Shown: piece after piece, positions 8,494-17,199 of the stretch
Numbering within the stretch: position 1 is the first letter of the stretch
How the letters are laid out: the number at the start of each line of letters is the position of its first letter
Source: DASUPK01 sp963744105
GTDB lineage: Bacteria; Actinomycetota; Thermoleophilia; Solirubrobacterales; 70-9
DNA: 64,000 nucleotides
Direction of reading: 5' to 3'
Assembly (NCBI GenBank): GCA_963744105.1
Contig: CAVUSJ010000001.1
Location: 1-64,000, forward strand
Position numbers and translations under genes: made by a program
The notes under the pieces: model-generated
What the model saw: only the letters and a program-made list of their open reading frames with translations
Told to the model about the DNA's origin: nothing
The model's database searches: none

Positions 8494-10065
8494 GTGCTAC
8501 TAACGCCGATCCTGATCGCCCTGTTGGTCATCTTGCTCATCAGCGGCGCGGGTGACGAGCCTGCCCCCTCCAAGGACCGGCCCGTGGTCGACGTCCCGGC
8601 TGGGGTGCAACTCGACCTGGCCAAGCGTTTTCGGCCAATCCTCCGCTTCGACTCCGCGGAGCCTTGGCGGCCGCTCAATGTCGACCGCTTCCTCGACGAG
8701 GCCGCACTCGGCTCGCCCCAGAGACTTTGTCAGCGTGAGATCCGCGGGGCGGGGCGCTGCGAGCCCGTTGTTGGCCATCGCGAATTTGATTCTGCGATCT
8801 CCCACTTCCGGCTGGGGGGCGAGAACCTATATGTCGACATCGCCGGCAGCCGACCGAACGGCCTCGACTACCGGAGCCCGAACCAGTGCCCGCGTTCGCC
8901 TCCTCTTCTTGATTGCAATCGCGATTCCGGATCGGCGATCTACTACGACGTCGTCGGGGCCAACGGTCGTTACTACGTCGACTACTGGTGGTTCTACCGC
9001 TACAACGACTTCCCGCGCCTCGGCAAGGCCGCCGCCTGTACTGGGCCCATTCGCATCCTCTGTTCCGACCATGAGGGTGATTGGGAGGGGGTGACTGTGG
9101 TCATTCCAGCCGCTGATGCCAATCGAGTCGAGTACGTCGACTACGCGGCGCACGAGGGCGTTTTCCGCTACGGAGCCCCCCAGCTTGACCTCGGCGGGCC
9201 GGATGACACCCATCCCGTTGTGTATGTCGCCGAGGGAACTCACGCCTCCTACCCGAGCCCTTGCCAGACTTTGGAGTGTCAGCAGCTGGCCCGAACCGTG
9301 ATCCGCCGCCCAGAGGGTCGCCATGATGGTCTTGCACCCTGGGGCCGCAACAGAGACGCGGCGTGCGCGGCCAAGCCCTCGTGCCTGCTCCATCTGCCCC
9401 CAGCGGTTGCCGGCGCACGTTCGTGGAACGCCTTCGCCGGCCTCTGGGGGCGGGTCTGCGAAGACCCGACGGCAAGCGATTGTCCCTTGGCCGGTGGCCC
9501 CCACTCGCCGAGCACTCAGGATCGCTACCGCGCTCCATGGTGCGCCCAGACCGTTGCCGTCAGCGGCCAGGACTTCGACAAGCGCGAAACTTGCGATGAA
9601 GCCACAGCGGGAGCGGGACCCGAGGCAATCCCGGGCCTCGGAACCGCCACCGATTGCCGAACCTGGTTTGGTTCGTCAGCAGCGGTGGTCGCTTGTGATC
9701 CCGACACGCTGGCTCGGGCTTTGAGCAGTGATCAGGTGAGTGCTCGAGACACAATCACGATCCTGGTTGAAGGAGTCAACCAAGGCAAGACGGCAACGCC
9801 CGGGGTCGCCCAGTACATCGCCAAGCCCCTACGGGCTCCGGCCGACCTTGTCATTCGTGGCAAGGTTGACGAGGTCACAGTCAGCGCCCGTCAGCCGCCG
9901 GGCCTGGCGAAGGACCTGGTCCAGGCTCGCTTCAATGAGCTCGGTCTCGAGGCCGGCCAAGAGGCTCAGATCCGCATTCGCTATCGCAAGGCGAAGGTCC
10001 GAGTCGCCTTGACGCTTCCGTCCGGACAGGTGCTAAAGCCACGGTTGGAGACAATCGCCGGGTGA
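8494..10065 (+). CDS. Membrane-anchored Vps62/DUF946-like protein
   Basis: A 523-aa protein with a GTG start. One N-terminal hydrophobic segment (about 3-20) is followed by a large extracytoplasmic domain. Two motifs typical of the eukaryotic Vps62/DUF946 fold are visible: DHEGDWEGV near residue 190 and VVYVAEGTHASYPSP near 248. The domain is Cys-rich, with about 15 Cys in the middle third, suggesting disulfides or metal binding outside the cytoplasm. A C-terminal region of about 130 aa (DTITILVEGVNQGKT onward) looks like a separate beta-rich domain. It is the first gene of island I. Its function is unknown. The family call rests on the two motifs. Confidence 0.65.
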   Translation: MLLTPILIALLVILLISGAGDEPAPSKDRPVVDVPAGVQLDLAKRFRPILRFDSAEPWRPLNVDRFLDEAALGSPQRLCQREIRGAGRCEPVVGHREFDSAISHFRLGGENLYVDIAGSRPNGLDYRSPNQCPRSPPLLDCNRDSGSAIYYDVVGANGRYYVDYWWFYRYNDFPRLGKAAACTGPIRILCSDHEGDWEGVTVVIPAADANRVEYVDYAAHEGVFRYGAPQLDLGGPDDTHPVVYVAEGTHASYPSPCQTLECQQLARTVIRRPEGRHDGLAPWGRNRDAACAAKPSCLLHLPPAVAGARSWNAFAGLWGRVCEDPTASDCPLAGGPHSPSTQDRYRAPWCAQTVAVSGQDFDKRETCDEATAGAGPEAIPGLGTATDCRTWFGSSAAVVACDPDTLARALSSDQVSARDTITILVEGVNQGKTATPGVAQYIAKPLRAPADLVIRGKVDEVTVSARQPPGLAKDLVQARFNELGLEAGQEAQIRIRYRKAKVRVALTLPSGQVLKPRLETIAG

Positions 10066-10084
10066 GCGGCGCATAGGTTTGGCT

Positions 10085-12013
10085 TCACGTTCGCGGCGGC
10101 GGGCTGTACTCGCCGATGGAAATCGAACCGTCGGCCGAGATGATCAGCAATTGCCCGGCGGACATCGTCCGCTTCATGTCGTTGCCGACCTTGACGGTGA
10201 CCGTTTTGACGGTGGGCAGCTTGAAGGTGAGCCGTTCGATTTTGGGCAGCAGGCGCCATGTGAACTCGCGCTCGGGGTAAGCCGCCTCGGCACCGGCGTC
10301 AATCGTCTTGTGGGCCCTGGGGAGGGGGACCCACCGCCACCAATTTCTTTTGCTGTAGAAGCGAAGTGTCGTCGCCGAGCTCGACAGGTTCCGGAAGCGG
10401 TACCGGTGCTGTCGAGGGGACGTCCACTGGGTCGCGGCCGGCGCCGGCGGCGAGGGCTTGTCGTCGGCCATCGCCGTCGCGAGTTGAGCCGCAACCTGCT
10501 GGTGGGCCTCGAGCGTGTGGGGACCGAAGAGCGTGGATGCGCCCTCGTAGTGCTGCGCGGAGTATTCCTCACGTGTCGTGATGTACCCCGCGTACTCGTT
10601 GGCATAGGTACCCAGCGCGAGGTGCGTGACGCCCGTGCCGGACATCGCGTCGAGGACGCTCGTGCGCAGGCGGCGACCGGCCATCGTGGTCAACTCCCCA
10701 GGAATCCCGAGCACCGCGACGGCGCCGACACGGAGCAGCTGAACGGGCAGCACCTGCGGCACGACCGGCGGCTCCTTGATGCCCGGCATCAGCACGACGG
10801 GTTTCGGCAGCTGTCCCTTTCGGTCCGCCCTGGCAGCCGCCTGATCGATGCGGGAGAGGCCGAAGACCGCACGGAGTAACACCCGGGAGACTTCGGCGAT
10901 GAGCTCGTCTGCTTGGGTGAGGTTCGCGGCCGTTCGGCCCTCCTTGATCCCCAGGTTGGGCTTCGGCACGCTGTCTACCGCGCTGCCTGCCGCGAACGAG
11001 AGCCCAAGCGCAGCCGGCCAGGTGCGTGCTCCCCCCGCGCCGATGAAGACGTTCGAGAAGTCAGTCCGGGTGTGCCGGTGCTCGACCGGTCCGGTGACCT
11101 CCTCGGTCGCCTCACGGTAGAGACGCTCGGCGACCTCGAACTGCTGGCGACCGTGCTTCCGCATCTGGGGGACGTCGCAGACGCCGTCAGGGGGAGGGTC
11201 GTCAAGCTCAACATTGCCTGAGACGTCGCCGCAGTGGGCGTTGGCGAACGCGGCGACGAAGGTCTCCGGCTTGCGTCGGTCGCTGTGCATCTGCTGCTCG
11301 AAGAGTGAACTCGCGTAGCCCTTGTTGTCACCGCAGACGCACGTGTTCTTCTGGCCGCGATCGGTGGGGTGGATCGCATACCAACTCAGCGCGCCGACCG
11401 GTCGCTCCCTCCCCTGGTCGACCTTGACGAACTTCAGCAACAGCATCTCGCGATCGGTGTCCGCGCCCCAGCGATCGCGCTCGGCCTCCGGGTTGCGCCG
11501 GTACGCAGGTTCTGAGCGATTCCCCCCGCAGTCGGCGACCTCGCCCCTGTTGACATAGATCCGTCCGGGGGCGAGGTTGGCGTGTGCCATCTCGACGGCG
11601 CGAACGCAGCCGTCGACGATGCACTCGACGGTGGCCTCGTCACAACCGCCAATGTCGAAGTTGAAGTCGTAGAGCAGATTCCCCGAGAACCCGCCCGGCG
11701 CGCTGTGGGTGTGCGTTCCGGCGAGCAGGACGTTCTCCTCGGTGTAGACCCCCGGATGCGACGCCGCAAGGCGCCTGAGAACGCCGTCTCTCACCTTGTG
11801 AGTGCCGGCCCAGATGTCGGCCACGATGATCGCGACGCATCTTCCGTCAGTGGCGGACGGCCGTTCGGCGACCACGAAAGCGCGGGCGAAGAGCGGCGAC
11901 TCGACTCCCGTCGCGATCTGGTCCTCATCGACCATGCCCTGCAACGGCAGTCCGATCGCGGGATCGGTGACCTCGCCGATCCCCGTCCCTATCGCGTACG
12001 ACACCTGCATCAC
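10085..12013 (-). CDS. Neutral ceramidase-like amidohydrolase
   Basis: A 642-aa protein of the neutral/alkaline non-lysosomal ceramidase family, which splits the amide bond of ceramide into sphingosine and fatty acid. Family marks are the zinc-binding THTHSAPGG (His101, His103), YAIHPTD (His near 215), the nucleophile segment HCGDVSGN (Ser265, matching GDVSPN), and the conserved NEYAGYITTREEYSAQHYEGASTLFGPHT region, which supplies the rest of the metal site. The length fits bacterial homologues, but no signal peptide is visible, which is unusual because known bacterial members are secreted. The start overlaps the stop of the SnoaL-like gene by 4 bp. It sits in island I, hence probably acquired horizontally. 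Confidence 0.85.
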   Translation of the reverse strand: MMQVSYAIGTGIGEVTDPAIGLPLQGMVDEDQIATGVESPLFARAFVVAERPSATDGRCVAIIVADIWAGTHKVRDGVLRRLAASHPGVYTEENVLLAGTHTHSAPGGFSGNLLYDFNFDIGGCDEATVECIVDGCVRAVEMAHANLAPGRIYVNRGEVADCGGNRSEPAYRRNPEAERDRWGADTDREMLLLKFVKVDQGRERPVGALSWYAIHPTDRGQKNTCVCGDNKGYASSLFEQQMHSDRRKPETFVAAFANAHCGDVSGNVELDDPPPDGVCDVPQMRKHGRQQFEVAERLYREATEEVTGPVEHRHTRTDFSNVFIGAGGARTWPAALGLSFAAGSAVDSVPKPNLGIKEGRTAANLTQADELIAEVSRVLLRAVFGLSRIDQAAARADRKGQLPKPVVLMPGIKEPPVVPQVLPVQLLRVGAVAVLGIPGELTTMAGRRLRTSVLDAMSGTGVTHLALGTYANEYAGYITTREEYSAQHYEGASTLFGPHTLEAHQQVAAQLATAMADDKPSPPAPAATQWTSPRQHRYRFRNLSSSATTLRFYSKRNWWRWVPLPRAHKTIDAGAEAAYPEREFTWRLLPKIERLTFKLPTVKTVTVKVGNDMKRTMSAGQLLIISADGSISIGEYSPPPRT

Positions 12014-12441
12014 TCCGACGACCCGGCCGCTTCGAGGGCCTCCTGCCGGTCAGTGGTGATCGCAATGCGCCTGATCCTGCCCTCCTCGACGGTGACGACT
12101 GCGTAGGCAGTCAGGCTGATTTCGACGCCGCTGCGACGACCCTGTCCGACGGTGTCGGTGATGCACACGTAGCGGCCGGGGCTTCCAGGGATGAATTCCT
12201 GTGGCTCCAAGCGGAAGTCCTCGAAGGACTCCCAGAGATTCGTGGTCCATTGCAGGGCCCCTTGGTGCCCAACGTGCCAGGCCGCGCCCGGGATGGCCGG
12301 ATAGTCCTGCAGTTCGACGTCCTCGTGCAGATACCGGAACGGCTCGGCCGTAAACGGGTCGTCGAGATCGATTCTTCCGAGATCGTTGAAGGCATCGCAC
12401 AGCTCGCGGAAGAGCCGGAAATCCTCTTCTCCGTCGGCCAT
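12010..12441 (-). CDS. SnoaL-like (NTF2-fold) protein
   Basis: A 143-aa protein with the compact cone-barrel pattern of SnoaL/NTF2-like proteins: an N-terminal helix (FRLFRELCDAFNDL), a central aromatic-rich barrel and a C-terminal strand (GRIRRIAITTDRQEALEAAG). The closing QEALEAAG-S/L-SE motif recurs in the SnoaL-like protein at 51.1-51.5 kb. Its stop overlaps the ceramidase start by 4 bp, so the two are translationally coupled. The ligand and reaction are unknown. Confidence 0.7.
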   Translation of the reverse strand: MADGEEDFRLFRELCDAFNDLGRIDLDDPFTAEPFRYLHEDVELQDYPAIPGAAWHVGHQGALQWTTNLWESFEDFRLEPQEFIPGSPGRYVCITDTVGQGRRSGVEISLTAYAVVTVEEGRIRRIAITTDRQEALEAAGSSE

Positions 12442-12607
12442 CGTCGGAGTATCGCGCGTCGTCGAGTCCCTGCACAGTCCCCCATTTCGTTCGTGCCGTG
12501 GTACCGATTTGGTACCCGATGCACCGTCCTATCTGTCCAGATCGTCTACGGCCCTGGACACGTAGGAAACGACGGACGCTCCGAGACACATAGACGCCTG
12601 ACTCCGC

Positions 12608-12654
12608 TCGGCTGGGGGCCGAAAGGTCGCTGGTTCAAATCCAGTCGCCCCGAT
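12608..12654 (+). repeat. Right attachment repeat (attR), 3' half of tRNA-Pro
   Basis: An exact 47-bp copy of tRNA-Pro from the anticodon stem to the 3' end. The 5' half of the tRNA is absent upstream, so this is not a functional tRNA gene. It marks the right end of island I and the left end of the ABC exporter segment. Confidence 0.9.
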
Positions 12655-12760
12655 ATTCGATTCCGGTCTCTCGTCAGGTGCTGGCTTCGGCCCGACCCGA
12701 GACCGCCTTTAGCACACTCTGACAACGCCGCGCCAACTACGGCGCCGCACCCGCAGCGCC

Positions 12761-13435
12761 CTACGCCGTGATGCGCCCGTCGATGATGTGCGCTGTGCGG
12801 TCGGCGTGGTGGGTGATCCGCTCGTCGTGGGTGACGATGATCGCCGCGGTCCCCCGGCGCTTCATCTCCTCGCGGATGAGGCCGACGACCTGCTCGCCGA
12901 GGTTCGTGTCCAGCGCCGAGGTCGGCTCGTCGAAGAGGACGAGGACCGGATCGTTCATCAACGCGCGGCCGATCGCCACCCGCTGCTTCTGGCCGCCCGA
13001 CAGCTGGCCCGGGAGGTTGTTCGCGCGGTCGGCTAGGCCGAGCTCCTCGAGCAGCGTGTCGGCGCGCCGCCGCGCCGCCCGTCCCGTGCGCCGTCCCACC
13101 TCATCGACGACGAGCAGATTCTCGCGCGCGGTCAGGAAGGGCACCAGATTGACGGTCTGGAAGACGAAGCCCACCATCTCCCGGCGGAATTCGGTCAGCT
13201 CGCGCGCCGAGTAGCCCGAGATGTCGTCGCCGCCGACCACCACACGCCCCGAGGTCGGTGCCAGGATGCCGCCGGCGATCGAGCACAGCGTCGTCTTGCC
13301 GGAGCCCGACGGCCCCACGAGCGCGACGATCTCGTCGCTTCCGACGGCCAGGTCGGCGTGGTCGAGGGCGACGACCTCCTCGCCGCCCGATTTGTACACC
13401 TTGCGAACGGCGTCCATGTCGAGCGCCGAAGTCAC
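12761..13435 (-). CDS. ABC transporter ATP-binding protein (LolD/MacB type)
   Basis: A 224-aa nucleotide-binding subunit. Walker A is GPSGSGKTTL near residue 40, the Q-loop lies in VFQTVNLVPF, the signature is LSGGQKQRVAIGRAL near 140, Walker B is VLVLFDEPTSALD, and the switch His is in VTHD. The length and the SALDTNLG segment match the FtsE/LolD/MacB subfamily that partners FtsX-type permeases. It overlaps the next upstream gene by 4 bp, so the three genes 15650-12761 form one transcription unit encoding a mechanotransmission-type exporter. The substrate is unknown. Confidence 0.92.
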   Translation of the reverse strand: MTSALDMDAVRKVYKSGGEEVVALDHADLAVGSDEIVALVGPSGSGKTTLCSIAGGILAPTSGRVVVGGDDISGYSARELTEFRREMVGFVFQTVNLVPFLTARENLLVVDEVGRRTGRAARRRADTLLEELGLADRANNLPGQLSGGQKQRVAIGRALMNDPVLVLFDEPTSALDTNLGEQVVGLIREEMKRRGTAAIIVTHDERITHHADRTAHIIDGRITA

Positions 13436-14526
13436 TGCGTACCTCCGATGGCGGTGGCGGGATCGACGCGCAGCACGCGTCGCAAAGAGAACGTGCAGCC
13501 CACGACGGCCGCCAGCAGCAGAAACGCCACGCTGGCCAGCAGCCGTCCGGCCGATGTCGTGAACGGGATGCCGCCGGCCGGGATGGCCGCGTCGAGCGCC
13601 AGCGCCGAGGCCGCGCCGACCGCACCCGCGACGAGCGTCACCACCACGGCCTGCAGCACGACGCCGGCGAACAGCGTACGGGAGCTCGCGCCGATCGCCT
13701 TGAGCACTCCGTAAAGCGCGACGCGCTCGACCGTGATCAGCGCGAAGAACAACGCGACGACGACGACTGCTATGGCGACCGTCACTCCGATGATCTGGTT
13801 GAACACGCTCTGCTGCTCAGAGACGCCAGGGAGCTTGCCGATCGCGGCGTCGACCGTCAGCGTGTGCGTCGCGCCCGTCGCGCGGTCGATCCCCTTTGGG
13901 TCGCCGCCGCGCACCACCAGGGCCTGCGTGACGCCGGGTCCCACGCGGCTGCCCGGCCGGTTGGCATCCTGCGCCGCGCGCCAGCTGCTCAGCGATCCCC
14001 AGAGCGTCGCCTGCCCCGAGTACTGGGTGTCGGCCACGAAGCCGATCACCCGGATCGGCGTGCGCTGCGGGCCCAGCCGGACCACCGTGCCGACGCGCAC
14101 GCCCTCGGAGCGCAGGACGTCGTCGGCGTACGCCTCGCCGCGCGCCGGCGGCCGCGCCGGCAGCCCGCGCGGCGCCAGCGCGTAGCCCAACAGCACGACC
14201 GGGACGAGATCGCGCGGGCCGTGCCCCGGAACGCGGCTGCCGATCTGCAGGCTTCCCAGTCCGCCGACCGCGGTGACGCCCGGCGCGCGCTCGACGCGGC
14301 GGCGCACGGCCGGGTCGATGCGGCTGCGCACGAGCGAGTCCTGGGCCGTGGCCGAGAACACCAAGAAGTCGGCGCGCTGCGCCCGGAGCGCGCCGGTGTT
14401 GCCCTTCGTCAGGCCGTCGAGCAGGCCGCCGAGGAACATCAGCAGGATGGCGATCAGTGTCATGATCGCGGTGGCGACGACGAAGCGCCCCGGGCTTCGA
14501 CGCAGCTCCCGCAGCGCGATCCTCAT
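13432..14526 (-). CDS. FtsX/MacB-like ABC permease 1
   Basis: A 364-aa permease. One TM segment near the N-terminus (about 13-38) is followed by a periplasmic MacB-core-like domain of about 200 aa and three C-terminal TM segments (roughly 240-262, 283-310 and 330-355). The final FSLRRVLRVDPATAIGG stretch is typical of FtsX-type permeases. It overlaps both neighbours by 4 bp. With the second permease it probably forms a heterodimer driven by the adjoining ATPase. Confidence 0.88.
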   Translation of the reverse strand: MRIALRELRRSPGRFVVATAIMTLIAILLMFLGGLLDGLTKGNTGALRAQRADFLVFSATAQDSLVRSRIDPAVRRRVERAPGVTAVGGLGSLQIGSRVPGHGPRDLVPVVLLGYALAPRGLPARPPARGEAYADDVLRSEGVRVGTVVRLGPQRTPIRVIGFVADTQYSGQATLWGSLSSWRAAQDANRPGSRVGPGVTQALVVRGGDPKGIDRATGATHTLTVDAAIGKLPGVSEQQSVFNQIIGVTVAIAVVVVALFFALITVERVALYGVLKAIGASSRTLFAGVVLQAVVVTLVAGAVGAASALALDAAIPAGGIPFTTSAGRLLASVAFLLLAAVVGCTFSLRRVLRVDPATAIGGTQ

Positions 14527-15650
14527 CGCGCGCCGCCTCCCGTCGTCGCCTCAATCGGGTCGATGTGCAGGACGCGGCGCGCCGCTACGCCGGCGCTCAG
14601 CAGCCCGAGCGCGAGCAGCAGGAGCGACCAGAACACGACGGCGCCGGTGTCGAAGCGCAGCGTGATCGACCCGAGCGTCATCTGCGACAGCGGCGTGTAC
14701 AGCGCCACGCCGAGCGTCAATCCGCCGGCCATCACGAGCACCACCTGCACGAGCAGCGAGCGCACGAGCACGGCTGAGCGCGCCCCCACTGCGCGGAGCA
14801 GCGTCAGCGCCGCGGACTTCTGGAAGGTGATGATGAGGAAGAACAAGCCGGTGACGAGCGGAGCCACCAGCCCGTAGAGCAGGAAGATGACCCGGAAGGA
14901 CTGGCGCACCTGTGACACGCCGGGCGACCTCCTGGCCGCCTCGGCACGCGTGAGGGCGTCGGCGTCCTCGCTGGCGTCGTTCACGCGGCGGGCCAGCGCG
15001 GCCGCCGAGACGCCGGGCACAGGCCGCACGCCCAGCGCGCTGGGCAGCACGGTCGTGACGTCCGGGTTGGCCGCCTCGACCGCCGCGGCGTAATCCGGCC
15101 ACGCGACGAACAGCGTCGGCGTGACCTGCAGCTGCGCGTCGCGCGCGAGGCCCACGATGCGCAGCGTCCCGCCCACGCCGGCCGGCGCGCCCGCCGCCTG
15201 CACGCGCACCCGGTCGTCGAGCGAGAAGTCCGCCGCGCTGCCGACGGCCTCGCCCGTCACACGCGGAAGCCGCCCGGCGCTCAGCTCGTCGGGGGCGCCG
15301 AGGTCGGCGCGGTCGTAGCCGATGATCGCCGCGTCGGAGTCGCCGCCGCGGCCGACGCGGACGGTGAACGTGCTCTGGCCGAGCCGCCCGGCGGCCGCGA
15401 GGCCCGGTACGGCACGGATGCGGCGCTCCAGCGACGGCGTGATGACGCTCCCTTGCAGCGTGCGCTGGCCATCGGTGCTGTAGACGAGCACCGGCGCCGA
15501 CTGGCGCTCGATCGCCCCGACGAACGCCGTGATCAGGCCGTTCTGGATCGCCTGCTGGGTCAGGATCAGGAAGAGGAGCAGCCCGATCGCGGATGCGAGC
15601 AGTCCGAATCGCACCTTGGCGCGCCGCATCTCACGGAGGGCGAGGAACAT
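14523..15650 (-). CDS. FtsX/MacB-like ABC permease 2
   Basis: A 375-aa paralogue of the neighbouring permease with the same plan: N-terminal TM (about 15-38), large extracytoplasmic domain and three C-terminal TMs ending in RRVLHIDPIEATTGG. The N-terminal MFLALREMRRAKVRFGLL resembles DevC-type permeases of heterocyst-like exporters. It is the first gene of the three-gene exporter unit. The segment lies between the tRNA-Pro half copy at 12.6 kb and the next attachment-like repeat at 15.9 kb. Confidence 0.88.
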   Translation of the reverse strand: MFLALREMRRAKVRFGLLASAIGLLLFLILTQQAIQNGLITAFVGAIERQSAPVLVYSTDGQRTLQGSVITPSLERRIRAVPGLAAAGRLGQSTFTVRVGRGGDSDAAIIGYDRADLGAPDELSAGRLPRVTGEAVGSAADFSLDDRVRVQAAGAPAGVGGTLRIVGLARDAQLQVTPTLFVAWPDYAAAVEAANPDVTTVLPSALGVRPVPGVSAAALARRVNDASEDADALTRAEAARRSPGVSQVRQSFRVIFLLYGLVAPLVTGLFFLIITFQKSAALTLLRAVGARSAVLVRSLLVQVVLVMAGGLTLGVALYTPLSQMTLGSITLRFDTGAVVFWSLLLLALGLLSAGVAARRVLHIDPIEATTGGGAR

Positions 15651-16134
15651 CTGGCGATCGAGCTTAGTGGCCGTGCTGCGGTCGCCCGGAGGCCCAACGC
15701 ACCCGATTGCGGCTCATGTCGGCAACGCGTCGGCCGTCGCTGCCGGGCGTCGCAGCGCGAAGCTCCGAGTACCCGTGATCGAGCAAGTCCGCACCATTTG
15801 CTTCACTCGAGTACAAGGGTCGACGTTGTCTTGAGGGCCCGATCCGTATGAATCCGTATGAGGGACGCCCGTTTTTCGAGTCGTGGAGCTGAGTTGAACC
15901 AGTCGCCCCGATTACCAGCCCAGGTCAGCGGACCTCCGCAAAGGCCCGCACCCGTGCCTGGGACTCCCACGAGCCGGACGCGACGGGAAGTGTGGGCTTC
16001 CACTTCCATTCGGATCCCCTCGAGGCTACCCATACCGGGAGTGGTGGGCGGTAAGGCCGAGCTTCTCGCGCTTGCGTGGGCGCGGCGGAGTCGCGAGGAT
16101 GCATGCGTGCCGCCATCCTCGACCCCGTCGGTCA
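15651..16134. other. Intergenic region with attachment-like repeat
   Basis: A 484-bp stretch with no supportable gene. It holds the upstream region of the exporter genes, the CCGTATGA boxes and the tRNA-Pro-3'-like repeat at 15843-15911, and the upstream region of the Dyp peroxidase. Confidence 0.6.
15843..15911 (+). repeat. Attachment-like repeat A
   Basis: Two tandem TCCGTATGA boxes (15843-15851 and 15853-15861) are followed 30 bp later by a 21-bp sequence (15891-15911) that ends in CCAGTCGCCCCGA, the last bases of tRNA-Pro. The same arrangement, with the 21 bp identical, recurs at 21311-21378. Confidence 0.7.
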
Positions 16135-17094
16135 ATGAGCCGCTCGGCTGAGCCGCAGGCCCTCCTCTCTCCGATCACCGAAGCGGCGATCTTCCTCACG
16201 GTAGTCCTGGAGGAGGGGCAGGAGGACGGGGTTCCGGATCTGCTCTCGGAGGTCACCGGGCTGAAGCGATCGGTCGGCTTCCGGCTCCCGGAGGGAGAGC
16301 TGAGCTGCGTGGTCGGCATTGGCGCTCGGACCTGGGATCGTCTCTTCGGCGAGCCGCGGCCGGCCAAGCTCCATCCGTTTCGGGAGCTCGCCGGCGACAG
16401 GCACAGGGCCCCCGCGACGCCCGGGGACCTGCTCTTCCACATCCGCGCCCATCGGATGGACCTCTGCTTCGAGCTCGCGAAGCGGCTGACCGCCCGGCTC
16501 CCCGGCCTCGGGCGAGTCGTGGACGAGGTGCACGGGTTCCGCTCCTTCGACGAGCGCGACCTGCTCGGCTTCGTCGACGGCACCGAGAATCCCGAGGGGA
16601 AGGCGGCTCCGGCTGCGGCCCTGATCGGCGATGAGGACCCGGAGTTCGCGGGTGGCAGCTACGTCGTCGTTCAGAAGTACGTGCACGACATCGAGGCGTG
16701 GGAGGCGCTCCCGGTCGAGGAACAGGAGCGGGCGGTGGGCCGGACGAAGCTCGACGACATCGAGATGCCCGACGATCAGAAGCCCGCAGACTCGCACGTC
16801 GCACTGAACACGATCGTCGACGAACACGGCGACGATCGTCAGATCGTGCGTGTCAACATGCCCTTCGGGGAGGTCGGAGCGGACGAGTTCGGGACCTACT
16901 TCATCGGGTACGCCCGAACGCCCGCGGTGATCGAGGAGATGCTCCAGAACATGTTCATCGGCAAGCCGCCGGGCAACACCGACCGGATCCTCGACTTCTC
17001 CACCGCGGTGACGGGCAACCTGTTCTTTGTACCGACGGTCGAGCTCCTCGAGGATCCGCCGGCACCCTCCCCCCGGGCGGAGGACGATGCCTGA
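16135..17094 (+). CDS. Dyp-type peroxidase (YfeX-like)
   Basis: A 319-aa heme peroxidase. ATG 16135 is preferred because the 21 upstream codons of the longer frame are low-complexity and lack family similarity. Key features are the GXXDG motif in GFVDGTENP (catalytic Asp148), DSHVALN carrying the likely proximal His, and the distal Arg in QIVRVNMPFG. The C-terminal GTYFIGYARTPAVIEEML resembles the cytoplasmic YfeX subclass. No Tat signal is seen, in keeping with a cytoplasmic location. It lies in the repeat-bounded module, 105 bp before the DUF1622 gene. Confidence 0.92.
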   Translation: MSRSAEPQALLSPITEAAIFLTVVLEEGQEDGVPDLLSEVTGLKRSVGFRLPEGELSCVVGIGARTWDRLFGEPRPAKLHPFRELAGDRHRAPATPGDLLFHIRAHRMDLCFELAKRLTARLPGLGRVVDEVHGFRSFDERDLLGFVDGTENPEGKAAPAAALIGDEDPEFAGGSYVVVQKYVHDIEAWEALPVEEQERAVGRTKLDDIEMPDDQKPADSHVALNTIVDEHGDDRQIVRVNMPFGEVGADEFGTYFIGYARTPAVIEEMLQNMFIGKPPGNTDRILDFSTAVTGNLFFVPTVELLEDPPAPSPRAEDDA

Positions 17095-17199
17095 CGTCCC
17101 CCGACGGCGGCGCGGCGGATGTAGGGAGGTTCACAAGCACGTATCCGGTTAGCTGACCACGCGGAATGGCACGCCCACGCCGCGGGACTGGAGAAGGAG

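Larger units (their letters stand above)
8405..12654. mobile_element. Integrated island I at tRNA-Pro (integrase lost)
   Basis: A 4.25-kb segment between the intact tRNA-Pro and an exact 47-bp copy of its 3' half. It holds three genes: a Vps62-like protein rightward, and a ceramidase with a SnoaL-like protein leftward. The first gene uses visibly more A/T-ending codons than the housekeeping genes around it. No integrase, excisionase or transposase frame is present, so the element is a remnant or was mobilised in trans. Confidence 0.75.

Noticed and set aside
12600..12654. A second tRNA-Pro gene
   Set aside because: Only the 3' half is present. Acceptor 5' strand and D-arm are missing.
15858..16151. 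Short frames on both strands between the exporter and the Dyp gene
   Set aside because: Products lack any family pattern and the region contains repeat A. The frames owe their length to GC content.
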